Assembly (NCBI GenBank): GCA_020024915.1
Contig: JAHHSZ010000060.1
Coordinates: 1 to 11,034, forward strand
Length of the DNA stretch: 11,034 nt
Direction: 5' to 3'
Source: Fusobacterium sp.
Lineage (GTDB): Bacteria > Fusobacteriota > Fusobacteriia > Fusobacteriales > Fusobacteriaceae
How positions within the stretch are numbered: position 1 is the first letter of the stretch; each line of letters opens with the position of its first letter. The notes beneath the pieces were generated by a model. It was not told the DNA's origin. It saw nothing but the letters and a program-made list of their open reading frames with translations, and made no database searches. The position numbers and the translations under genes are program-made. Positions 1 to 6,842 of this stretch are shown here, in pieces.

Positions 1-55
1 CTTTATTTTCTTCAATAGTCTTTATTACTCTATTTTTTAATTCTTGTTTTGTCAT
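1..55 (-). CDS. Start of a cytoplasmic protein cut by the window edge; possibly an M20-type amidohydrolase
   Basis: Only the first 18 codons are present (MTKQELKNRVIKTIEENK), running off the left edge. The ATG at 53-55 has a strong GGAGG Shine-Dalgarno at 61-65 with 5 bases of spacing, directly next to the stop codon of the preceding membrane gene (66-68), so it is the third gene of the DUF3100 operon. The visible N-terminus is a charged amphipathic helix without a signal peptide, so the product is probably cytoplasmic. Many M20-family amidohydrolases/peptidases begin with a similar helix, and I recall such enzymes next to DUF3100 genes, but no catalytic motif lies in the window. The existence of a gene start is well supported; the function is a guess from context. 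Confidence 0.6.
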   Translation of the reverse strand, partial: MTKQELKNRVIKTIEENK

Positions 56-65
56 TTTTGCCTCC

Positions 66-530
66 TTAAATATCTCCTGTTATTTTTAAAACTGTTTGTG
101 CTATTAATGCACACGCAAAGAATATTGTTATAAATACTATTATTGAAATTAACACTATCTTCCAAGACATTTTTTTCAAATCATCAATTTTATTTCCAAC
201 AGAAATTCCTGCAAAAGCCAATAACGGAGTTGTTATTGAAAGAAAATTAACTTTTCCTACATATTCCATAAATTTTGCAGAAATAGGATTTTGTGGTATG
301 CTTAGAACAAAACCTAAAATTGTAACCCAACCAAAAGCTGGAAATACAGATTTTGGAAACATCTCTCTTATCACTAAAGCAACTAGAGCCACCAATATTA
401 TTAAAATTATTCCAGGTACTGTATCTATCATTGGAGTTCCTAATCCAACTCTTTGTGTTATCATTACTAATATCCCTGATATTATCAGTAATAAAGTATT
501 TTTCTTCATTCTTTCCATATTTATTGTCAT
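66..530 (-). CDS. Small five-helix integral membrane protein, partner of the DUF3100 protein
   Basis: This 154-residue protein is almost entirely membrane-embedded, with hydrophobic segments at about residues 11-26, 37-55, 62-79, 94-112 and 122-148. A short charged loop (NKIDDLKK, about 113-120) precedes the last helix. There is no soluble domain and no obvious catalytic motif. The stretch TPLLAFAGISVG before the charged loop is reminiscent of helix-break segments in secondary transporters, but I cannot assign a family. The ATG at 528-530 follows the TAG stop of the DUF3100 gene after one base, and the ribosome site (GGGAG) lies inside the end of that gene, so the two are probably translationally coupled and may form one two-subunit transporter. 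Downstream starts at Met5 or Met8 are possible. Function unknown; a transport role is inferred from topology and operon context. Confidence 0.8.
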   Translation of the reverse strand: MTINMERMKKNTLLLIISGILVMITQRVGLGTPMIDTVPGIILIILVALVALVIREMFPKSVFPAFGWVTILGFVLSIPQNPISAKFMEYVGKVNFLSITTPLLAFAGISVGNKIDDLKKMSWKIVLISIIVFITIFFACALIAQTVLKITGDI

Positions 531-531
531 A

Positions 532-1347
532 CTATTTCTCTCCCTTTCTTTTTCCTAAAACTGGCTCTAAAATTGCATAAAGCTTATTTGTTAAAGGCAA
601 AGTTACAAATATTAAAAAATTTACCCCTGTTATTCCTGACAACATATTACTTGTTGCTGCATATGCTAATATTGTATCTTTCATATGAGATGGTGCTACC
701 TCTGTCAAAGCTGCTGCTGCTGCTGTCATCATACTACCACTTCCCACTCCACAAGCCATTCCTAATGCATATGGATGTATTCCAGAGTAAATTGAAACTG
801 AACCTAAAATTCCAAATACAATAGTTCCTACAACTGTACCTATTAAGTAAGTTCCTAATACTCCATTTCCTTCTGGAGAATCTATTCCGTACTTCTCTCC
901 TATAACTCCTAGTGAAGGCTCTCTACTTATACTTGAAGTAGCTCCAACTGCTTCTCTTTTCATTCCTAATAATAATGCTATTGGTAATGCTACTATTGGT
1001 GATAAAATATGTCCTGTCTCCTGTGCTAAGAATGCTGGACCAGCAGCTAATATCTTTTGTAAATTTGGTCCTGCTAGTGTTCCATATTTTACTCCTAAAA
1101 TTAGAAGTACCATTCCTACCAATTCACTTGCCCATTTTATTTCAGATGAATTAATTAATTTTTTTAATAATGTAATTCTCTTTCCTAATAAATCTGGTGT
1201 TATTAGTGTTCCAATAATAACTGCATATAACATAGGAAATAAAATCACATTTACCTTCCATACTGGGATTGACACTTTTCCTATTGTTTCTGTAATAATT
1301 ACAATTATCGCTGAAATAATTGTTACTTTCCATAAAGCTTTTTCCAT
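532..1347 (-). CDS. DUF3100-family multi-pass membrane protein
   Basis: This 271-residue protein has about seven hydrophobic segments (roughly 6-24, 33-52, 73-92, 105-128, 162-185, 190-215 and 228-252). Two family-like signatures stand out: a loop SREPSLGVIGEKYG near 141-154 and a glycine/alanine-rich helix ALGMACGVGSGSMMTAAAAA near 194-213. Both fit DUF3100, a family of unknown function that looks like a secondary transporter; this assignment is from recall. It starts at the ATG at 1345-1347 with GGAG upstream (AAAGGAGAAAAGT before ATG). It is first in a three-gene operon with the small membrane protein at 66-530 and the gene entering at 55. Expression should come from the consensus promoter at 1406-1434, with a long inverted repeat between promoter and start codon. 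The substrate is unknown; amino-acid, peptide or acylated-amine transport is only an inference from the possible amidohydrolase neighbour. Confidence 0.82.
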   Translation of the reverse strand: MEKALWKVTIISAIIVIITETIGKVSIPVWKVNVILFPMLYAVIIGTLITPDLLGKRITLLKKLINSSEIKWASELVGMVLLILGVKYGTLAGPNLQKILAAGPAFLAQETGHILSPIVALPIALLLGMKREAVGATSSISREPSLGVIGEKYGIDSPEGNGVLGTYLIGTVVGTIVFGILGSVSIYSGIHPYALGMACGVGSGSMMTAAAAALTEVAPSHMKDTILAYAATSNMLSGITGVNFLIFVTLPLTNKLYAILEPVLGKRKGEK

Positions 1348-1365
1348 ACTTTTCTCCTTTTATAT

Positions 1366-1396
1366 ATTAAAGTCATGTCCTTAATAGGACTTTAAT
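1366..1396 (-). promoter_or_regulatory. 31-bp inverted repeat, candidate operator of the DUF3100 operon
   Basis: Perfect 9-bp arms, ATTAAAGTC at 1366-1374 and GACTTTAAT at 1388-1396, are separated by 13 bases. Those 13 bases carry part of a second small palindrome (GTCC/GGAC around TTAATA). The repeat lies just after the predicted transcription start (about 1399) and before the Shine-Dalgarno. Two readings fit: a DNA operator for the regulator encoded next door (1557-2840), blocking early elongation, or a stem in the 5' leader. Nothing similar is seen in the regulator's own promoter region. Confidence 0.5.
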
Positions 1397-1405
1397 TTCA
1401 TTATA

Positions 1406-1434
1406 AATATATCATTTTCTCTATAAATTGTCAA
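1406..1434 (-). promoter_or_regulatory. Consensus promoter of the DUF3100 operon
   Basis: On the minus strand, a perfect -35 TTGACA (1429-1434) is separated by exactly 17 bases from a -10 TATATT (1406-1411). An upstream TG (extended -10, TGA before the hexamer) is present. An A/T-rich tract with a T run lies upstream of -35. The predicted start is near 1399. This is a strong sigma-70/SigA type promoter, suggesting that expression is limited by repression rather than by promoter strength. Confidence 0.8.
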
Positions 1435-1498
1435 CTTATTATTCTAAAAAAAAACTATTTTTTTATTTTTAAAACATTACTAATTTAATAAAGAATAG

Positions 1499-1548
1499 AA
1501 AAAGGAAAAATTATTGTCATATTTTGTAATATTTAACAATATTTTTCC
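1499..1548 (-). terminator. Terminator after the regulator gene
   Basis: Immediately downstream of the regulator stop codon (1557-1559), the minus strand carries GGAAAAATATTGT (1536-1548) and the complementary ACAATAATTTTTCC (1504-1517). These form a 13-bp stem with one bulged base and an 18-base loop, followed by a five-T run (1499-1503). The stem is AT-rich, so termination may be leaky. It separates the regulator from the DUF3100 operon promoter. Confidence 0.6.
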
Positions 1549-1556
1549 TATTATTC

Positions 1557-2840
1557 TTAAAGTTTAAATTTTATAATTCTTCTCGGTCTTCCAGCAGTTA
1601 TAGAGTTTTCCACCTGTACTATCTCAGCATAATCTTTCTCAAGTATCTTTTTTATAATTCTATTTACACTTCTTGTAGTGATATTAAGAACTTCTGCAAT
1701 TTCAATACTTGTAAAACTATTCTTCTTTTTCTTTTTTATCATACTTTTTATCTTTTCTAAATATATTGGACTTATCTCTATCTCTTCAGCCATAGTTTTT
1801 ATTCTTTCATCTGAATACCTTTTATACTCCAACTCTTTTGAATTTAGTAAAGGTCCTTTAACTACTTTTCCATTGGAATAGAAGATTTTTCCCTCTTTAT
1901 TCAAACTTAATTTTAGAGCCCCCCTTGCATTTCTTTCTGCTTGGAAAACAGTATTTCCCTCTCCTATTCCAATCAATAATTTTTCATTTTGTTTCTCTAG
2001 TTCCTTTTTCAATAAAAAGACATTCTTCAAGTTTTCTCTATTTTGTAAGATATCAATATTAGAAATAATCATATATTCTCTATCATCAGAAATCTGTATA
2101 TTTCCCTCAACTTTTTTACTATACTCTAATAATCTCTTTTCTATCTCTATCTTATTTTTTAAATTATTTTTATCCAATTCATTATTTTTAGAATCTATTT
2201 TTATTATTTGTATCCCTAATTTACTTCCTTTATCATTTGAATTTTCTATCTTATTTAAAAGAGAAACAAACTCATTTTCAATCTCAATATTAGTTGCCTG
2301 TAATCTGTAAACAGGTATTTTTTTCTCTTTCAACTTGTTATATATATAACCAAAAGCTGTAAAAATACAGTTTATCTCCTTAGATTTATACTTTTCTAAA
2401 TAATTTTCAAGGTACTCATTCTCTGTTTTATCAGGCTCATACTTTTGATAATAACTTCCCTTTAACTTTATATCAAACTCCTTTATAACTTCAGTGAATA
2501 TATGCTCCTCTACAATATCCCAACCCAATCTCATATTATCATCTACTAAGCTATCTTTTTGTAACTCCCAAAAACTTTTTATCAAGCCAATACTTCCACG
2601 TTTGGTATATACAACAGGCTTATTTATCTCTAACTCTTTATTATTTAACAAAGAATAGTATACACCAATACCTGTGAGATACATTCCTTCAACTTCACTC
2701 TCTATCTCTTTTATTATTTTCAATGTATTCTCTATCTTATCCTCTTTTTTTAAAATAAACTCTATCTTTTTATATTTCTTAGACAGTATATTGTAGATCT
2801 TTTCAACAGAATCACTTGCTCCTACTATTGCTATTCTCAT
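1557..2840 (-). CDS. Probable one-component transcriptional regulator with a cyclase-like central domain and C-terminal HTH
   Basis: This 427-residue protein has three visible parts. Residues 1-185 look like an alpha/beta ligand-sensing region (MRIAIVGASDSVEKIYNIL start, hydrophobic strands at 52-62, 75-80 and 157-163). Residues about 207-315 contain predicted strands ending in LLIGIGEGNTVFQAERNARGAL (288-309). This G-x-G-x-G-x-T then A-x-x-NA-x-x-AL pattern resembles GTP cyclohydrolase III and GGDEF-like nucleotide-cyclase folds. A linker with a lysine run (369-373) leads to a winged helix-turn-helix at about 375-425 (SIEIAEVLNITTRSVNRIIKKIL) ending in a basic AGRPRR wing. The start ATG at 2838-2840 has GAGGG 7 bases upstream. 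It is a single-gene unit beside the DUF3100 operon, which it probably controls. The DNA-binding part is well supported; the cyclase-like reading is pattern recognition, and any ligand or enzymatic activity is unknown. Confidence 0.7.
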   Translation of the reverse strand: MRIAIVGASDSVEKIYNILSKKYKKIEFILKKEDKIENTLKIIKEIESEVEGMYLTGIGVYYSLLNNKELEINKPVVYTKRGSIGLIKSFWELQKDSLVDDNMRLGWDIVEEHIFTEVIKEFDIKLKGSYYQKYEPDKTENEYLENYLEKYKSKEINCIFTAFGYIYNKLKEKKIPVYRLQATNIEIENEFVSLLNKIENSNDKGSKLGIQIIKIDSKNNELDKNNLKNKIEIEKRLLEYSKKVEGNIQISDDREYMIISNIDILQNRENLKNVFLLKKELEKQNEKLLIGIGEGNTVFQAERNARGALKLSLNKEGKIFYSNGKVVKGPLLNSKELEYKRYSDERIKTMAEEIEISPIYLEKIKSMIKKKKKNSFTSIEIAEVLNITTRSVNRIIKKILEKDYAEIVQVENSITAGRPRRIIKFKL

Positions 2841-2871
2841 AATTATTCCCTCTATGTATTCGTTTTTCTTA

Positions 2872-2900
2872 ATTATATCATTTTTTTTAAGATAAAAAAA
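2872..2900 (-). promoter_or_regulatory. Extended -10 promoter of the regulator gene
   Basis: A perfect -10 TATAAT (2872-2877 on the minus strand) is preceded by TGA, an extended -10. At a 17-base spacing, the -35 position (about 2895-2900) is only a run of T, which is also the U-tract of the purA terminator. The -35 is therefore weak and the extended -10 probably carries the promoter. The predicted start is near 2865, giving a leader of about 25 bases with an AGAGGG ribosome site. Confidence 0.6.
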
Positions 2901-2926
2901 GAGAGGATATATGTTATTCCCCTCTC
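2894..2926 (-). terminator. Rho-independent terminator after purA
   Basis: On the minus strand GAGAGG (2921-2926) and CCTCTC (2901-2906) form a 6-bp stem with a 14-base loop, followed directly by seven T (2894-2900). It begins 12 bases after the purA stop codon and ends the six-gene housekeeping operon. The same bases overlap the -35 position of the next promoter. Confidence 0.8.
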
Positions 2927-2937
2927 CAAAACTATCA

Positions 2938-4218
2938 TTAAATTTCTCTTATGTGGATATTTTGACTTCTATCCGGTCCTACTGAAACAACAGATATTGG
3001 ACATCTTAAGATCTCTTCCATTCTCTTTATATATTTTTTACAATTTTCTGGTAACTCTTCATAAGTTTTCATTTGAGATATATCCTCTTTCCAGCCTGGT
3101 AACTCTTCATATATAGGTTTTGCTTTATATAGTATCTCAGTTGAGGCAGGAACATAGTCATATCTCTTTCCATCTATCTCATAAGCTACACATATTTTTA
3201 ATGTATCTAATCCACTTAATACATCTATCTTAGTAATTACTATATCTGTAAGTCCATTAATATCCACAGCATATTTTCCCACTACTAAATCTAACCATCC
3301 ACATCTTCTTGGTCTTCCTGTTGTAGCTCCATACTCTCCACCAATCTGTCTTAATTTCTCTCCTAAATCATCATTTAATTCAGTTACAAAAGGACCCTCT
3401 CCAACTCTTGTTGTATAAGCTTTCATAACTCCAATTCCCTTAGTTATTTTTCTAGGAGAGACTCCAGCTCCTGTTGTTACTCCTCCTGTTGTAGGTGATG
3501 AAGATGTAACATATGGATAAGTTCCATAGTTTATATCTAGCATCATTGCTTGAGCTCCCTCAAATAATACTAATTTGTCCTCATCTAAAGCTTTATTTAT
3601 TTCAGGTATTGAGTCAATTATTCTATGTCTTAATCTATCTGCATAACCTGTGTAGTCAGCTAAAATTTGCTCATAAGATAGTGGCTCTGCTCCATATATC
3701 TTAGTTATAATCTGATTTTTAGCCTCTAAAAATCTTTTTAATTTTTCAGCAAAAATATCCATGTTTAAGAAATCTACTGCTCTGATTCCAACTCTGTTTA
3801 TCTTATCTGCATAACAAGGTCCTATTCCTCTTTTGGTAGTTCCTATTTTATTTGAACCACTAGCTTCCTCATTTAACTCATCTATTCTCACATGATATGG
3901 CATAATTATATGTGCTCTATCACTTATAAATAGGTGATCTATTTTAGCACCTTTCTCTGCTAAAGTATCTAACTCTTTTAATAAAACTTTAGGATCAACA
4001 ACAACCCCTGGTCCTATTATACACTTCCCATTTCCATGTAACATCCCAGACGGTAATAGATGTAGTATAAATTTCTCTCCATTTACAACTACAGTATGTC
4101 CAGCATTATTTCCACCTTGAAATCTTACAACATAATCAGCTCTATCTGCCAATACATCTATAATCTTTCCCTTTCCTTCATCTCCCCACTGAGTTCCTAC
4201 TACTACGTATCCAGCCAT
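2938..4218 (-). CDS. purA: Adenylosuccinate synthetase
   Basis: PurA converts IMP and aspartate to adenylosuccinate using GTP, the first committed step from IMP to AMP, in the cytoplasm. The 426-residue length is normal for the family. The N-terminal phosphate loop QWGDEGKGK (10-18) carries Asp13 and NNAGHT carries His41, matching the known catalytic pair. Also present are TTKRGIGPCY (127-136, IMP binding), TTGRPRRCGW (299-308), TKIDVL (329-334, guanine recognition) and SVGPDR (412-417). The start ATG (4216-4218) has an AGGAGGG site close upstream. It is the last gene of the operon, 15 bases after trmB, and is followed by a clear terminator. No purB or other purine genes are adjacent. Identification is essentially certain. 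Confidence 0.98.
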   Translation of the reverse strand: MAGYVVVGTQWGDEGKGKIIDVLADRADYVVRFQGGNNAGHTVVVNGEKFILHLLPSGMLHGNGKCIIGPGVVVDPKVLLKELDTLAEKGAKIDHLFISDRAHIIMPYHVRIDELNEEASGSNKIGTTKRGIGPCYADKINRVGIRAVDFLNMDIFAEKLKRFLEAKNQIITKIYGAEPLSYEQILADYTGYADRLRHRIIDSIPEINKALDEDKLVLFEGAQAMMLDINYGTYPYVTSSSPTTGGVTTGAGVSPRKITKGIGVMKAYTTRVGEGPFVTELNDDLGEKLRQIGGEYGATTGRPRRCGWLDLVVGKYAVDINGLTDIVITKIDVLSGLDTLKICVAYEIDGKRYDYVPASTEILYKAKPIYEELPGWKEDISQMKTYEELPENCKKYIKRMEEILRCPISVVSVGPDRSQNIHIREI

Positions 4219-4233
4219 TGTTCCCTCCTAAGC

Positions 4234-4929
4234 TTATTTTATTTTTTCTATTTCAATATAATTTATATTTTTATTGTGTTTACATAAAAACAGTTGTTCG
4301 AACTCTGTCTTTATATTATTTGCTACTTTTTCACTGTTGTGTAGATCAGAAGTGTGGTATACTATCTCATAACCATCTAAACTATTAGCTAAATCAATTA
4401 CGTCTTGATAGTATTTATCGTGGTCAGTTTTAAAGTAAAACATACCACCTTTTTTCAATATCACATCTAAAGTTTTAAAGAAACTCTCCTGCACCACTCT
4501 ATTTTTCTCATTCTCTTCCCAAGGATCTGGAAAGTTTACATAGATTCCATCTATCTCATTTTCTGCTACAAATTCAAGTATCTCTTCCCCTCTTCTTCTT
4601 AAGAAAAGAGCATTTGATGATCCATCTCTCTTTACTTTATTCGCTGAAAGTACAAGTCTTTTGAATCTTAATTCAAGTCCTATATGATTTCTCTCAGGAA
4701 ATTTTTTTGCCATTCCCTGTGCAAAGTTTCCACTTCCAGAACCTATCTCTAAATATATTGGATTATCATTTTTAAAAAATTCATTCCATTTTCCCTTATA
4801 CGAGTCCATTATTTTCTTATCATAAATAATGTGTTCTGGATAATCCAACAATTTGAACATATATTGATTATAGTTCTTTCTTGGACTCTTAAAAAAATGA
4901 CTCCACAAGTTCTCTCTTAACTCTTCCAT
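4234..4929 (-). CDS. trmB: tRNA (guanine-46-N7)-methyltransferase
   Basis: TrmB transfers a methyl group from S-adenosylmethionine to N7 of G46 in the variable loop of tRNAs. The 231-residue protein has the SAM-binding motif YLEIGSGSGNF (59-69), the acidic post-motif GLELRFKR (84-91), the family hallmark NFPDPW (132-137), KTDHDKYY (167-174) and a C-terminal TEFE (208-211) matching the conserved tRNA-contact motif. After NFPDPW the usual basic PKKRH stretch is replaced by EENEKNR, a lineage difference rather than damage. The N-terminal 40 residues (SPRKNYNQYMFKLL) form an extension typical of some clades. The start ATG (4927-4929) has GGAGG four bases upstream, right after the waaA stop. It sits between waaA and purA, probably with translational coupling. 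Confidence 0.95.
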   Translation of the reverse strand: MEELRENLWSHFFKSPRKNYNQYMFKLLDYPEHIIYDKKIMDSYKGKWNEFFKNDNPIYLEIGSGSGNFAQGMAKKFPERNHIGLELRFKRLVLSANKVKRDGSSNALFLRRRGEEILEFVAENEIDGIYVNFPDPWEENEKNRVVQESFFKTLDVILKKGGMFYFKTDHDKYYQDVIDLANSLDGYEIVYHTSDLHNSEKVANNIKTEFEQLFLCKHNKNINYIEIEKIK

Positions 4930-4939
4930 CTGGCCTCCA

Positions 4940-6166
4940 TTACAATTTTTTTATTTTTTCTATAATTTTATCTGCTATTTTACTGTTCTTATGAAATAAC
5001 TCCTCTATCTTTTCTTGAGAATCTTTCTGATGTAGTTCAATTTTTTCTATAGCTTCTAAAAATTCCTTACTATTACTTACTTTATAACCTAAATTTAACT
5101 CTAAAATCTCCTTAGATATCTCTTTTACATTTTGAAGATATGGTCCAAATATTGGTGTCTTTCCATAAAATAGTGGCTCTAGCAAACTATGCCCTCCAAT
5201 ATTTACCAATGTTCCTCCCACAAATGCTATATCACTTATTGAGTATATTTTTCTCAATACTCCTATCTTATCTACAATTATTACATCACTTTTTAGAGTA
5301 TTTCCCTTTTCAATCTCACTATATTTACTATATGAAAATCCATACTCTCCTAGAATCTTTTCTATTTGAGGAGTTCTCTCTATATGTCTTGGGACTAGAA
5401 TTAGGAGTGTATCTTTCATAGACTTAAATGTATCTAATAGTACTTCATACTCACCTGTTCTACTACTTCCAGCTGTGAATACCCTTCTCTTATCTATATT
5501 CAAAAGTTCTCTCAACTGTTCCTTTTCTATCTCATCATATTTTTGGAAGGAGATATCAAACTTTAAATTTCCTAAAGTTTCTACTCTTTCAGCCTCTGCT
5601 CCTATCTCAACTATTCTCAAACTATCCTGTTCTGTTTGCATAAAAAACCTGTCTATATTCAAAAATATAGTTTTTAAATACCCAGATAACTTTTTATATC
5701 TTTCAAAGCTTCTATCTGATATTCTTCCATTTACAACTATAACTTTAGATAGTTTTCCACATTGATTGATCAAATTCGGCCAAATCTCTGTCTCTACCAA
5801 AATTAATAGATTTAGTTTTATTTTTTTTAGAATACTCTTTAAGACCCTCTTATCATCTAATGGAAAATAGTATATATCAACTCTCTCATTTTTTCCAAAC
5901 TTATCCCTTGCTACTCCTATTCCAGTATCTGTAAATAGAGTCAACAACACCCTCTCATTTCTTGTTTCCAATAGCTTTTTTATCAAGGTTTCTGATAAGT
6001 TTATCTCACCTACAGAGGAACAGTGTACCCAAATATACTCACCAGATTTTAAATTTGAAAAGTCCTGTTTCAATCTTTTTTTTAAAAACTGCCCCTTTTT
6101 CCCATTCAATAGGATTAATAGATAGATAAATGGTTGTAACAACATTCTTAAAATCTGATAGAACAT
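4940..6166 (-). CDS. waaA: 3-deoxy-D-manno-octulosonic acid (Kdo) transferase
   Basis: WaaA (KdtA) transfers Kdo from CMP-Kdo to the lipid A precursor at the inner face of the cytoplasmic membrane, so the host makes lipopolysaccharide. The 408-residue protein has an N-terminal hydrophobic anchor (about 1-20). The N-terminal GT-B half contains IWVHCSSVGE (45-54), in which Glu54 matches the conserved catalytic acid, VETEIWPNL (124-132) and NGRISDRSFERY (146-157). The C-terminal half contains AGSSRTGEYE (232-241), VPRHIER (258-264) and GGTLVNIGGHSLLEP (317-331), the CMP-Kdo site. Its ATG (6164-6166) begins one base after the cmk stop, and the GGAG site lies inside the end of cmk, implying coupled translation. 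Whether it adds one or two Kdo residues cannot be read from sequence. Confidence 0.96.
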   Translation of the reverse strand: MFYQILRMLLQPFIYLLILLNGKKGQFLKKRLKQDFSNLKSGEYIWVHCSSVGEINLSETLIKKLLETRNERVLLTLFTDTGIGVARDKFGKNERVDIYYFPLDDKRVLKSILKKIKLNLLILVETEIWPNLINQCGKLSKVIVVNGRISDRSFERYKKLSGYLKTIFLNIDRFFMQTEQDSLRIVEIGAEAERVETLGNLKFDISFQKYDEIEKEQLRELLNIDKRRVFTAGSSRTGEYEVLLDTFKSMKDTLLILVPRHIERTPQIEKILGEYGFSYSKYSEIEKGNTLKSDVIIVDKIGVLRKIYSISDIAFVGGTLVNIGGHSLLEPLFYGKTPIFGPYLQNVKEISKEILELNLGYKVSNSKEFLEAIEKIELHQKDSQEKIEELFHKNSKIADKIIEKIKKL

Positions 6167-6167
6167 C

Positions 6168-6830
6168 TTACTCTCCTATTTTTTCATCTATATACTTAGA
6201 AATAGCTTCAACTACTTCATCTATATTCATTGTACTACTATCTATTTCATGAGCATCTTCTGCTTTTAATAGTGGACTCTCTTTTCTTGTAGAATCTATA
6301 TGATCTCTCTCTTTGATTGAAGATAGTACTGATTCATAATCAGCCTCTACCCCTTTCTCCTCATACTCCCTTAATCTTCTCTTAGCTCTCTCTTCTGGTG
6401 AAGCTACCAAGAAAATCTTTACATCTCCATTTGGGAATACTACTGTACCAATATCTCTTCCATCTAAGATTATCCTTTTTCCCTTGCTTATCTCTCTTTG
6501 TAGCTCTACAAGCTTTACTCTAACCTCTCTTATTGCAGCTACTGGAGAAACAACACCACTCACTCTAGGTGTTCTTATCTCCTCTGAAACATCTTTCCCA
6601 TTTAGAAAAAATTGATTTCCTACAATATCCAATTTTGTATTTGCTAGCATAGCTTCAACTTGAGATCTATCTTCTAAATCAATACTGTTTTCCAATGCAT
6701 AAAGGGCTATCATTCTATACATAGCTCCAGTATCTAAATATGTAAATCCATACTTTTTAGCTATTATCTTAGCTATTGTACTCTTTCCACTTCCAGCAGG
6801 ACCATCTACTGTTACTATAAATTCTTTCAT
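6168..6830 (-). CDS. cmk: Cytidylate kinase
   Basis: Cmk phosphorylates CMP and dCMP with ATP, recycling CMP; CMP is also the by-product of Kdo transfer by the next gene. The 220-residue length is typical. The P-loop GPAGSGKST lies at 10-18, followed by DTGAMYR (33-39) and LDGRDIGTVVFP (122-133), which form the CMP pocket. A lid-region motif RDHIDSTRKESPL (175-187) follows. The start ATG (6828-6830) is preceded by an AAGGGGGAG site, and the gene lies 12 bases after prmA. Elsewhere cmk is often linked to rpsA or ispH; here it sits between prmA and waaA. The pairing with waaA makes metabolic sense because CMP released from CMP-Kdo must be rephosphorylated. Confidence 0.97.
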   Translation of the reverse strand: MKEFIVTVDGPAGSGKSTIAKIIAKKYGFTYLDTGAMYRMIALYALENSIDLEDRSQVEAMLANTKLDIVGNQFFLNGKDVSEEIRTPRVSGVVSPVAAIREVRVKLVELQREISKGKRIILDGRDIGTVVFPNGDVKIFLVASPEERAKRRLREYEEKGVEADYESVLSSIKERDHIDSTRKESPLLKAEDAHEIDSSTMNIDEVVEAISKYIDEKIGE

Positions 6831-6842
6831 AACTCCCCCTTA

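Noticed and set aside
298..580. Overlapping plus-strand open frames opposite the small membrane gene
   Set aside because: They are antisense shadows of a well-supported minus-strand gene, with hydrophobic low-complexity products and no ribosome sites or promoters.
1151..1333. 60-codon minus-strand frame inside the DUF3100 gene
   Set aside because: It is out of frame within a real gene, is rich in Asn/Tyr/Ser from AT-rich codons, and has no ribosome site.
5140..5765. Plus-strand open frames of 93 and 96 codons opposite waaA
   Set aside because: waaA has complete motifs across this span; the antisense frames lack any recognisable domain or start signal.
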